A stretch of DNA of 64,000 nucleotides from Shinisaurus crocodilurus (Eukaryota; Chordata; Lepidosauria; Squamata; Shinisauridae), in assembly GCA_021292165.1 (NCBI GenBank), contig JAHFWL010000045.1:186001-250000 (forward strand), read 5' to 3'. Made by a program: the position numbers and the translations under genes. Below are positions 45,882 through 56,159 of this stretch, piece after piece. Within the stretch, counting starts at the first letter, position 1. The number at the start of each line of letters is the position of its first letter. The notes below the pieces were generated by a model. That model saw only the letters and a list, made by a program, of their open reading frames with translations, ran no database searches and was not told where the DNA came from.

Positions 45882-46146
45882 CATTAATTGAACATCGCAC
45901 AGAACGATTTGAACCTGGATATACAATTTCCAAACATTCCAGGAACTTGCCACAGGCTGCTTCCCCGTTTTTCTGTAACAGAAGCAGCAATTTTCGACTT
46001 TTCTTCTTGGAATCCCCCTCCATTTTGTCCAATTTCTCATATTCTTCCTCTGTGATGACAGTCTGGGAGACTAACTCATCTAAAACATGTTCTAGGTCCT
46101 TCTCAATGATTTCAGTTATATGTTTCCTCCCCTTGCGGATCATCAT
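45882..46146 (-). CDS. First coding exon: caspase-1-type CARD
   Basis: The exon starts at the first of two adjacent ATG codons (46146-46144, 46143-46141), both with a purine at -3, and ends in phase 1 at GTGAGC. It encodes MMIRKGRKHITEIIEKDL, then VLDELVSQTVITEEEYEKL, then NGEAACGKFLECLEIVYPG. The L-D-E-L, T/N-x-E-E-x-E-K and G-x-x-A-C-x-x-F pattern is that of caspase-1, CARD16/18 and NLRC4-type CARDs, unlike the ASC/NLRP1-type CARDs downstream. An acceptor-like CTCTCAG lies at about 46166, so a spliced 5' UTR is possible; the TATA box 205 bp upstream of the ATG supports an unspliced leader. A short out-of-frame uATG lies in the leader. Confidence 0.85.
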
Positions 46147-46350
46147 CACTGAATCCAATGACCTGAGAGAGAATGATTTTAAGGCATCAGAGAGAAAAGG
46201 ATTAGAACCTTGGTAGGATACTGGGAGCTTCTGTACACTGACCAGACTCTTGATCTGTCTAGCTCAGTATTGTCTCCTTTTGCCTGGCAGCAGCTCTCCA
46301 AGGTCTCAGTCTCTTCCCAACACAAGAAAAGCCAAGGACTGAACTAGCCC

Positions 46351-46359
46351 TTTTATATA
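46351..46359 (-). promoter_or_regulatory. TATA box of the CARD-p53-FIIND gene
   Basis: The minus strand reads GGGTATATAAAAGGG, a consensus TATA box. Transcription would start near 46320-46330, leaving a leader of about 180 nt before the ATG at 46146. No host exon candidate was found immediately upstream on this strand, which fits a gene start here. Confidence 0.65.
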
Positions 46360-46461
46360 CCCTGGACAGCATCCCAGTTCTGTGCCAGTACCAGGGAGTT
46401 AAGGATAGTTGTGGAACTAGAAGGTTGCTACTCCTGAAACGCCACTGTGAAAATTCCTGCT

Positions 46462-46482
46462 GGCTGCTGCTGCTGCTGCTGC
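46462..46482. repeat. Short (CTG/CAG)n tract upstream of promoter
   Basis: Seven trinucleotide units about 110 bp upstream of the TATA box. Confidence 0.8.
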
Positions 46483-46507
46483 CGCCCAATGCCACACACG
46501 CCTGATT

Positions 46508-46520
46508 TTCTTCTTCCCCA
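46508..46520 (-). promoter_or_regulatory. Weak ISRE/EICE-like element
   Basis: The minus strand reads GGGGAAGAAGAAAATC about 150 bp upstream of the TATA box. It differs by one base from GAAANNGAAA, the interferon-stimulated response consensus. Such matches are frequent by chance; offered only as a candidate. Confidence 0.2.
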
Positions 46521-46695
46521 CTAGAAGTCGTGAAGGATTGGATGTGGTTTCTGAACTAGTCACAAAGCCAGTGTGAAGCTGCAGCTGTGCCACTCAACCT
46601 GGTCTGCTGTGCTCACTAAGCGTAGCTAGTTTATGGCTTATAATTTATCAACTCGAATACATAGGTACCTTTTTCCTACTGAAAAGAAGAATAGA

Positions 46696-46945
46696 GAGCC
46701 AGTGTAGCGTAGTGGTGAGAGTGTTGGACTGGGACTCAGGAGATCCGGGTTCTAGTCCCCGCTTGGCCATGAAGCTCAGAGGGTTACTTTTGGCCAGTCA
46801 CTGACTCTCAGCCTAACCTACCTCACAGGGTTATTGTGAGGATTAAAAGGAGGAGGAGGAGGATCATGTAAACCACCTTGGGTTCCTTGCAGGAGGAAAA
46901 AAGGTGGGATATAAATGTGATAATTAATTAATTAATTAATTAGTT
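46696..46945 (+). mobile_element. tRNA-derived SINE, copy 2
   Basis: A full-length relative of the SINE at 11813: gccagtgtagcgtagtggtg, B box gggttctagtcccc, tail gtgggatataaat followed by (AATT)n. Confidence 0.88.
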
Positions 46946-47280
46946 CATTAAAATAAAATAGTTGACTATTATTTTAAGAACTGGTAGTATAGTCCATGAA
47001 CTTTGAGGTCCATTTTGCACCCCTTGTTCAGATTGTACCCAGGGCAAGTGACCATATTGCGCATCCAAGTTGTACTTAAAGATGGGTCAGTTGCCCTCCC
47101 TTAAACGCACATTGGACTGACTCAGAAATTATAAAAGTTCTTCCCTCCACCCCCAAAATATAACAAATGTGGGTGTTTGGGGGGCAGAGAGAGCTGGTGA
47201 GGATGGGGAGAAGGGAAGTTGTGAATTCCTCTTTAGCTCAGATTTTGTTCTGTGTCAGAGAGACTCTGGGGGGCTTATAA

Positions 47281-47535
47281 AGCTCTCAGCTCATTTCAGG
47301 CCACCTTTTACAAGCCCCCCAAGTTCTTCTTCAAGCCCAACTCAGGAGAACTTCACCACCAACTCTACATACGCTTGTGGACTGAACCTGAAACCATCTT
47401 TATGGAAAGCATGTGCAACAATTATAACCAGAAGCCTGAAACCAAAGAATTCTCTGGCTGGTTGTCCCATTGGATCCTGCCCAAGCCTTTTCTTCAGAGC
47501 TCTGACACTTTCCTCAGGTTCATATATACTTGATT
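47281..47535 (+). other. Unassigned plus-strand open stretch with splice-like borders
   Basis: From an AG at about 47300 a frame runs FYKPPKFFFKPNSGELHHQL ... YIRLWTEPETIFMES ... FSGWLSHWILPKPF to a stop near 47533. Codon use looks plausible but I recognise no family. A TATA-like cttataaagc lies just upstream, so the block may be part of an LTR. Low confidence that it is a gene. Confidence 0.15.
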
Positions 47536-47969
47536 TGCCCCTTTTCATCAGCTGTCCTGCCTCTGGACTCTTTGTCCCCTTAGTTTCCCTGCCTTCTGGG
47601 AACCCCTCCCTAAACAGTATTCCATTCTTTAGCCTGCCCCACACAACTCCCTGCATCTGGATTGCGTGAGGTGTTCTCAGCCACACCTCCCCTCTTACAG
47701 AGTCTAGAGTACAGGTAGACAATGTGGTGTCCATGGGAACCAATACGCCCCCCAACACCTGACTTGTCGCCTGCCAAAGTGTCTTACCCCTCCCACTTTT
47801 TTTTTTAATTAAGACATTTTCTTACTGGCAGCTGGCATTGCTGTGAAATAGGATTCTGTTGGTGCCGAAAACTGTGGGTTCAAAGGTGTTGTTTAGTGTG
47901 TTGGGGCTCAGACCCCACCTCTGCCTTCTACTCAGTCTTTTGGGCAGGGTAGTTGTCCTTTGCTGTGCC

Positions 47970-48365
47970 TCCTAGGGTTGTGCGCAGAGCTCGATAGGGG
48001 GGTGGAAGCTCAGCGGGTTCAACCCCCCCTGCTCCGCTTGACTTACCTTTCCCCGGCTGGGCTCGCATCCTCGTGAGCTGAGCCAGGGAAAGGAACTTCC
48101 GGTTTCCTGCGCTACGTTCTCTACGTAAAAAACAGTGCAAACTACGTTAAAATGGGCACGATTTGCGTAACCGGCGCTACGTTTTTTACGTTAAAAACAG
48201 TGTAAAATACCTCAGAACCGTGATTTGCGTGGCGCTTTGCATAGTTTGTATATGCCACGCAAATCGCGGTTGTTCTAACGTATTTTACACTGTTTTTAAC
48301 ATAAAAAATGTAGTGCTGGGGACCCAGAAGTCTGGCGAGTGCCAGGCTTGGTGCCCATCCCTAGC
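47970..48365. mobile_element. Probable MITE with a long hairpin
   Basis: Possible ends cctagggttgtgcgc and the complement gctagggatgggcac. Inside, one unit is direct at 48112-48175, repeated at 48176-48233 and inverted at 48252-48312, sharing ttaaaaacagtgtaaaatac and gatttgcgtgg. The last two form a hairpin with arms near 58 bp and a loop of about 20. Confidence 0.6.
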
Positions 48366-48969
48366 GCCTCCTATAGCAGCCATTTGGTGATGGTGCTGCT
48401 CAGGACAATTTCTCAAATTGCAAAATGTGCCCATGGCCCAAAAAGGTTGCCTGTCCCTGGTCTGGACCGGGAACCTTTGGCCACTGACCACTTTACTCCC
48501 CAAGTACTTGGCATGTTCTGTGCCCTCCGGCCAGTTCAGCCAAGGTGTCAGAGGCTTCACTGCCACAAAACAATACAATGCAGATATACTGAGCATTTAC
48601 ATAGCACTTTCTGGATGTTCAAAGGCTTTTACGTACATTATATAAATAACCCTTAAAACAACCCTACGTGGTATACCGGTATGATTATCCCCATATTGCA
48701 GATGGAGGGACTGAGTCTGAGAACGAGTAGCTTGCCTAGTGAGTTAATGGCAAAGGTGAGATTTTAACTGGGCCACTGCACTGTGCTGCCTCCAACTATA
48801 ATAACAGCTTTCTGGTAATCAGTTTGGTCCTAGAACATTCTAGCAGCCTGCCATCCTGAACAGTTTTTTTTTTTTCTTTTACTGCTAAATTGTAGAGTTA
48901 GAAAGCATCCTCGAATCACCTACTTTGAATATATGCAACTAAGATGAAAGGCCTAAAGACTCAACCTCA

Positions 48970-49860
48970 GGAGTCATTTCCAGAAGGTGGTGCTGGGGGA
49001 AACTGTTAAGGACAGTTACTTAACATCTACATGAACCCTCTAGGAGAGGTTGTTTAAGGATTTGGGAGTGCATTGCTATCATTATGCTGATGATAATGTG
49101 CAGCTCTACTTCTCCTTTTCATCTGGTTCCAGGGAAGCTGTTGACACTCTGAACTGGTGTGTGGAAGTGTTAATGGCCTGGATGAAAGCAAATATATTGA
49201 AGCGTTATCCAGACAACACAGAGGTACTCCTAGTCAGGAAAGGGTCCGACTCTGAGTAAGGATTCAACCTGTTTTAGATGGGGTAGCGCTCTGCTTGAAA
49301 AATTGGGTGGTCTAGCAGTACTCCTGGATCTGGCTTTGCATCTAGAAGTCCAGACAGTTGTGGCCAGGGGTGCCTTTGCCCAGCTGTGCCTCTTCCTGAG
49401 AAGGTCTGTCTTAGCCACACTGGCACATGCCTTAGTTACATCCTTGTTGGTTTACTGCTAAATGGCTTTGGCCGATGACATCTAAGGTCTGTCTCCTCCC
49501 ATACCTGTCTTCCTGTGCCCCAAGATCTGCTGGGGAGACTCTCATCTGTGTCCTACTCATGGCTGAGGCACAACTTGTCAAAAAATAGGGGACGAGCTTT
49601 TCTGTGGTCCTAGTTTTTGAACATCTTGCCTCGGGTGATTTGTTTGGCCCCCTCTCTGCTGGCTTAAGGGTTTTTATGTGGCAAACCCTTATTTTAGTTG
49701 TTTTTACCTGTTGTGCCTGTCTTCATTTTACCTGTTTTATTGGTTTTAGCTTATATGTTGATTTTGTGATTTTATCGGTTCACTTGCTAGCTACCTGAGT
49801 GATGCAAACACATTGGAAGGCAGGATATACACCTCCAAACAAACAACAAACAAATAAAAT
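48970..49860 (+). mobile_element. L3/CR1-like LINE remnant
   Basis: Reverse-transcriptase remnant with CYHYADDNVQLYFSFSSGS and LNWCVEVLMAWMKAN, then a 3' tail ending ggcaggatatac...aacaaataaaatg. Multiple frame breaks. Confidence 0.78.
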
Positions 49861-50397
49861 GTTGGTGGCTTCCCAAATAGCTGGCCACTAAGACCCATCT
49901 GGCAGTGCACCTTACCTACAAAGCCATTATACTGCACTGAACAATCCAGCAAAAGACCAAGAACTGAGTTCCACCCAAAAGAAGGCAGAAGGAAAAAATA
50001 AATTTCAGGAGGGAACTAAGTCTGAAAGTCTTCCGGACAGGGGGTTCACTGTAACAAGTGTTGCCATGGCAGTGGCATCTCCCCACCCCCACATGGTTTG
50101 TTTTTCAAAAAGGTGTTCCCACCGTATCAAGCACTCGGTGACAGAGTTCCAAGAAGTGTCCCAGTGGCAATTTCCCCCTACAATGGCCCCCTGGGAACAA
50201 TGCTACGTCACATAACAGCATTCCCAGGGGGCACTGTGGAAGGAAATGGCCATCACCACACTGCATTTTGAAGCTCTGCCACTGCTCAAAACAACAAATG
50301 GCGAGGGGAGGAGTCAGTGCTGCTGATGCCCATTATGATAAGCCCCACCCCCACCAAATTTTCTGAATTTCACCCCGTGACAAAGGGCTGAGAATAT

Positions 50398-51786
50398 TCA
50401 AAAAACACGAGGACTTGGTCTTCCAAATTTAAAATGGTATTATATAGCTAATCAACTTAGATATATTATGGATATCATTGCTAGGAAGGATTTTATGTGG
50501 TGGGAAATAGAAGCATTTGAATTGGGTAATAGGGTGGAGAGTTTTTTTATTTACAAAACAAGGACATAATATGATAAAAAGATTAGAAAATCCCTTTTTT
50601 AAAATATGTTAGAAAATTGGAGTAGAAATAAGGAAATATTTATACCAGGTATATCCCCGCTTACTCCAGTGGTGGTAATGGAGGATTTTCCAGAGAATGT
50701 TAGACATTTAGAACAAATTTATATAGAGAAAAGGGTAATAAGATTAATGGACTGGCTGGAAAAAATGGAGACAAGGCAGCAAATAATTGAAAGGGTTGGA
50801 CCAGGAAGAATTTCGTGGTTAAATTTAATTCAATTAGTACAATGAGGGAAGAAATGGAAGAGGAGACAAGAGCACGAAAGAGATTTCACCGCATTTGAGC
50901 AGTCGGTTATGTCTAGAGAACTTATAGAAGGAAATGCATCAGCTAGAGGTATTACAAAGATGTTATATAAAATGTTGCAGAAATCAGAAGAGCAAGCGGA
51001 AAATCTTAAAATAGTTTGGGATATAGAGTTTGAAGAGGAAATATCAAAGGAAGAGTGGAATAAGATTTGGGATAGGCGAATATTGAAAAATATGTCAATA
51101 AGAATTAAAGAGAATTTTTACAAGTTAATCTGGAGATGGTTTCTGACTCCGGTGAGATTAAATAGAATAGATAATAAATGTTCTCCAATGTGTTGGAGAG
51201 GCTGTCAGGAGCTGGGTACATATGCTCATGTGGAGTTGTAAAAATGTAATGGATTTTTGGAAAAAGATTTTTGAAGAAATATCAGAAATTGTTGGTGTTG
51301 ACTTAGAAGTTTGTCCTAAATTAGCTTTGTTATCAATAACGGAAAAGGTGGCCGGTCCTCAAAATGTTAAAGAATTAATTATAAATTTGTTAATGGCAGG
51401 CAGACTAATGATAGCAAGAAAATGGAAAATTCAGCAAGTTTTCTCTATTACCGATTGGTATAATGAAGTATGGGATATGACTTGTAATATCAAATGCAAA
51501 AGGGGGCAATTAAACAAAAATATTTTTAAGGATATTTGGGGTTTATTTTTGGACTTTGTGTTAAACAAGGGGAAAGGGAGTATGCCGTGTCAAGATATAT
51601 TGTATTTTTGGAATAATGAATAATTCTAGATTATAGAGATATAATCTCTAATGTATTATTTGGTCCTGCGGTGATGGGAGCACTATATAAGTTGTATGTG
51701 TGTTATTTAGTTATTTTTTGTATTGTTGAAAATTTTTAAAATAAAAATTAAAAAAAAATAAAAAATAAACAAAATAAAATAAAATA
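50398..51786 (+). mobile_element. L1 LINE, 5'-truncated, frameshifted
   Basis: Three broken frames (about 50606-50845, 50909-51241, 51222-51623) together cover the L1 ORF2 C-terminal region, with NKCSPMCWRGCQELGTYAHV as the cysteine-rich part. The tail ends in an A-rich run. The motif aaagggctgagaata stands on both sides (50383-50397 and 51787-51801), a target-site duplication. Confidence 0.88.
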
Positions 51787-51804
51787 AAGGGCTGAGAATA
51801 GTTA

Positions 51805-52170
51805 TTTATTTATTTATTGAAAATATTTCTTGGCCACCTTTCAGGGCAGGAGCCCTCCCAAGGCAGCATATAACAATAAAACATATAATAAAAGCCGATG
51901 CGGCATTAAAAACAATAAAAACAGGAACAGCAGCAAACATATCAGGGGAAGGCCAGAATAAAATAGTATGTTTTCAGGGCCTTCTTAAAAGCCTGCAATG
52001 ATAGGGCCTGGCGTACCCCTGATGGCAACTAGTCCAGAGGTGTGGGGCCACTGCAGAAAAGGCCTTCTCCCATGTGGATACCCACCTACCTGCTCTCACA
52101 GGTGAGCACATGAGAAGGGCCTCTCTTGCTGATCTTGAAGTGCAGGCTGTCCTGTTCCGGCTTCCCACAG
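51805..52170 (-). mobile_element. LINE 3' tail, antisense
   Basis: tatttatttattgaaaatatttcttggcc...ggcagcatataacaataaaac, then coding remnants complementary to a LINE C-terminus (FSAVAPHLWT). Same style as 790-1190. Confidence 0.6.
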
Positions 52171-53761
52171 AGAAGGCAATCAGTCTCAGAGATAGTCTTT
52201 TACTGGTGCAATCCACTTAACAAGTGAATTGCTCTCTTAGAGGCAATAAATGTCCAGCAATACAAATAACCACCCAGTTAGGCTCACCAAAGCCCAACAA
52301 ATGTGCCAGAAATCCAAGGATGTGGGAAGTAGTTCAGAACGACAAAGTGTTGTCTCCTACAATGGACCTGTGGAACTACCCGAGTTTATATACAGAGAGA
52401 GAGGGCACTACTAGGAGTCACTGCCTGAGATTAGATCCTGACAGGGAAACTGGCCCCTTAACCTATCACTCCTCTGGACAGGGCGTTTCTGTCCTGCCCT
52501 CTTTTGCTGACACTGTGCCAATAGGCCAATCTCAGAGACCCCCCCCTCCCCTGGAGAGACTGCCTCCTGTTGCTCAGTTGCCATGGTCGAAGTCCCTGAC
52601 TGAGAAGGGGAAGCTCCATCCAAGGCCGAGTCTCCCAGCTGAGGAGAGTTGACTGACTCTGCCTCGACTGTCTCTTTACCTTCTAGGTAAAATTAACCTA
52701 CAGCCCTTGGAGTTCCTCTCATTCAAATTGAGAGATGGTGACAGCTAAAAGTAAGGAAAATGTGTTGCAGTCTGGCCCACCCCGCAGGGCAGGTGGGCGT
52801 GTTTTCTACATGCACCTGCCAAGATGCCCTCCCACTTTTGCAGCTTACAAAGAGAGCCACCGAAGTGGGCATTTTCAGTTCAGCAGCATTAAAAATGCCA
52901 TTCCATGCAATTATCTGTTTATTCATGTTCCTGGTTGCAGTCAAAGTACTAGGCTCTAGATCTTCTTTTGAACTTCCCATTATTTAACCAGCATTCTATT
53001 TTTCCATGTGTTACCATAGATTGCTACAGCTTCCCTTCTTAGATCGGATGTCTAAAGACCACACAAGACTTGAGTGCAGCAACATAGTCTAAAAGAACTC
53101 AATAACTCAGCACAAGGAGAAGCAAGGTAGAGCTGCAGTCGGGTATAAGCATGCTGTGCTGTCAGGAGAGTGACCAAGCTGTGCCACTGTTGGCCTCAGC
53201 TCATCAGTTAAGTGCAGACATTACCCTTCACTGCCTGTTCCTGGTGACATTTCTCTCTGCAGATCCTCTTGTGCCACTTCTGAATGCGATCTTTCTCTGG
53301 TTAGTGCAGACCCAGATACTTTTCCCGTACTCTGAAGCCTGGCAGAGGGAGATTGCTTTGTTGCTGGAAATTGAGAAAGTAAATACAGAAAAACAGTTTT
53401 AATTGGTCAAACTGATGCCCTATCTGCAGTGGGGAAGTGCGGAGGAGGGGGGTGAAGCATCTCCATTTAATGCTGTTATGCAGTAGAGGCAGACTCTCCC
53501 CCCCCCCCCACACCATCAGTGCACATGTGTAGTTTTAATAAAAAATGTGAAATCAGCAAGGATTTCGTCTCTCCATCTCTGAAGGAAGTCCTAATACATT
53601 CTAGGAGGGAAAAGAGTGAAATTAACTGATATTTTGTCAATTTCCCGTCATTTTTGCTCTCCCGGCTCCACACACAGAGAGAACAGCTTTAGCAGTTGCC
53701 CAGGACTTCTTAAAAGGAAAGGGATGGGCAGGCAAACTTTCAGCAGCAACTACAGGAGGAA

Positions 53762-55240
53762 ACGGAAATTCTTTACTCACCGGTGAATTTCTGTTCTCCG
53801 CGAGTGAAGGAGGCCAGCTAGTGTTGGGGTGAGCCCTGCCTCCGCGGCTTGGAAGGCAGAACTTGTTCTGAACTTCCCAGAGGAGGCGGGACCTCCCCCA
53901 GGAGCTCCAGTTGAGACTTCCAACAAACTGCTGTTGTAACGACTGTCCTTGACCCTCTCGGATAGAAGATCTGACTGGTCCACTGGTGTGGGCCTGTGCG
54001 TGCAAAGGTAAAGAGACCCTCCCACGTGTCCCCTGAAGTGAGTCCCAAAGGAGGCCAGCCCTGGGTGGGCCTAGCTGGCCTCCTTCACTCGCGGACAACA
54101 GAAATTCACCGGTGAGTAAAGAATTTCCGTTTCTTCTTCGAGTGTAGGAGGCCAGCTAGTGTTGGGGATGTAAAAAAGCAGTGTATCCCTTTGGGTGGGC
54201 CATCAGACCCTGAGCCGGCCTCCTACTGGGACAGAATAACATTCCGCAGGACGTGCCTGCCGAAGGCGCCCTCTGCAGAGGCCATTATGTCAATTTTGTA
54301 GTGTCTAGTGAATGTGTGCACTGAAGACCAGGTGGCTGCCCTAGAAATTTCATCTAGGGGAGCCCTCTTACTGAAGGCCGCCGAGGTAGCTATTCCCCTG
54401 ACTGAGTGGGCCAAGATACCTTCTGGGACTTATAGGCCACCAGAGGAGTAGGATAACATGATGCATTTGAGAAGTCATCGTGATAGTGAAGCTACTGAGA
54501 CTTTCTTCCCCATTGAGGAAGGCCTATAGGAGACAAACAATGGGCTGTGTTGTCTGTGAAGCTTGGTCCTGTCCAGATAAAATTTGACAGCTCGCATTGC
54601 GTCCAGTGTGTGCCATTCTCTCTAGTGGAGAAGCTGGGCAAGGGCAGAATGATGGGATGACTAGGTCCTGGGACCTGTGGAAGGTAGAATTAACCTTGAG
54701 GAGGACGGATGGGTCCGTACGTACGACCAATTTGTCCTTGTGAAAAATGCAAAGATCTTTGTCACATGAAAGGGTGCCCAATTCAGAGACTCTCCTGGCG
54801 GACGTGATGGCCACTAGGAACATAGTTTTCAGGGTGAGCACCTTTAGGAATGACGCCCCCAAGGGCTCGAAGGGTTGCTTTGTCAATGCCCTGAGAACCA
54901 CATTGAGGCTCCAAGTAGGGAACCTGTGAATGGGAGGGGGGCTAATCAGTGAGGCCGCTATAAGGAATCTCTTGATGTGAGGGTGGGCCCCCAAGGGGGC
55001 CCCTTTTGAGTCCCTCTCGCTGGGACCCAGCAGGGAAGTTTCTTCTTTCTTTCCTTTGTTTCTTTCTTCGATTGTGCTCTTCCTGAGCGCGAAGATCTGC
55101 CTCCCGCCACTAGGCAGGAAGTCAAACTGGAGCTCCTGGGGGAGGCCCTGCCTCCTCCGGGAAGTTCAGAACAAGGTCTGCCTTCCAAGCCCCAGAGGCA
55201 GGGCTCACCCCAACACTTGCTGGTCTCCTACACTCGAAGG
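53762..55240 (-). mobile_element. DIRS-type tyrosine-recombinase retroelement remnant
   Basis: The minus strand encodes a tyrosine recombinase in two frames: FLVAITSARRVSELGTLS (first catalytic Arg region, 54994-54524), then AHSVRGIATSAAF and WSSVHTFTRHYKID (HxxR, W and the final Tyr region, 54414-54223); a frameshift separates them. The ends carry inverted repeats (about 53815-53900 versus 55125-55230, sharing ggaggcagggctcacccc). An internal complementary region at about 54060-54170 repeats the left end. This layout is typical of DIRS elements. RT/RNase H parts are deleted. It interrupts the duplicated intron segment. Confidence 0.85.
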
Positions 55241-55794
55241 AAAAGTAACCTTTTCCACCTCCATGGAAAAGGAAAGAAGGTGAGACATGGTTTTAGGGAC
55301 TACATACTTTGCAATTAGCAAGTTAGCATGTTTATAAAGTTAGCCAAAACAAGGAAAATACATGTTAGGTTCATTGTCATCTTGAAGAAGGGATGCATGA
55401 GCACCCCACAGCTTTCCTCAATAGGGACTCAGCCTCTGTAAATATTCCAAATGAACATTTGCTTAAACTCCTTGTGAGTACCAGAATCGATCACTCACCT
55501 CCCCCTTTCCATGCCCCAAGGTCCAGAAACTTACTTTGAAGCAGGGCAGAAGCAGGCAGCGACAGAAGCAGTGGGATGCTTCCCAGGCCATGGCATGTTG
55601 TCTTTCCCTGGAGGGCCTTCTCCCCAGTGGAAATGACACATAGGACAGGTTTGCACAACACAACAACCCACACTGATCTATAAGCCACACAATGTGGGTT
55701 GTTGTAGGAACAACCTGCAGTGTGCCTGACAGATGATCAGGCTCACTGTGGGTTATTCTCCCCCTAGTCCCCCCTGCCCTCCCCCTCAGTCCTC

Positions 55795-56100
55795 CCGCAG
55801 GTATTCTGCTGCTCTCAGATTATGGAATGGCCTGCCGGAGGAGATTCGTCAACTCACCAGTATCTTGGAGTTTAAAAAAGCCATAAAGACTGATCTCTTC
55901 CGGCAGGCCTATCCGGCGGAATTTTAGCATGTCTTTAAGATGCTTTTAAGATATTTTAAGATGTTTTAATGATGTTTTTATGATGCTTTTTATGATGTTT
56001 TAATTGTATGTATTGTGTTTTGTTTGGTCTATGTATTTTATATTTTTTGCTGTTCCCCACCTCGATCTAGATGGAGAGGCGGGTAAGAAATAATTTATTT
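55795..56100 (+). mobile_element. LINE 3' end (L3/CR1-like)
   Basis: Encodes YSAALRLWNGLPEEIRQLTS then FKKAIKTDLFRQAY, a LINE ORF2 C-terminal end, followed by a T-rich 3' tail with ccccacctcgatctagatgg. Confidence 0.75.
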
Positions 56101-56106
56101 TATTTT

Positions 56107-56130
56107 ATCATCATCATCATCATCATCATC
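56107..56130. repeat. (TCA)n microsatellite
   Basis: A pure TCA run at the end of the LINE tail. Confidence 0.9.
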
Positions 56131-56159
56131 CTAGGGGACACCGTGGGAGGAACAAGTTG

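Larger units (their letters stand above)
497..46359 (-). other. Gene model: CARD - p53 core - five CARDs - FIIND (3' end beyond window)
   Basis: Seventeen minus-strand exons share compatible splice phases and give one open frame of 3138 nt (1046 residues) up to the left edge. Residue layout: caspase-1-type CARD 1-88, proline-rich part and p53 core about 89-341, linker 342-390, five CARDs 391-793, linker 794-819, FIIND from 820 on. A FIIND is normally followed by a C-terminal CARD, which would lie left of coordinate 1. Every junction was checked by eye for AG/GT and phase. Running the exons together as one transcript is inference; the phase series 1,0,1,0,2,1,1,1,1,1,1,1,0,2,1,0 has no conflict. 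The alternative is separate adjacent genes (a p53-like gene, a CARD/FIIND gene), but no promoter, start codon or terminal exon was seen between the blocks. I know of no named gene with this architecture. Confidence 0.7.

Noticed and set aside
53151..53402. 83-codon plus ORF with a counterpart near 40560-40680
   Set aside because: Open in both copies of the duplicated segment, but many non-synonymous differences, a stop right after the shared part in one copy, and no known family.
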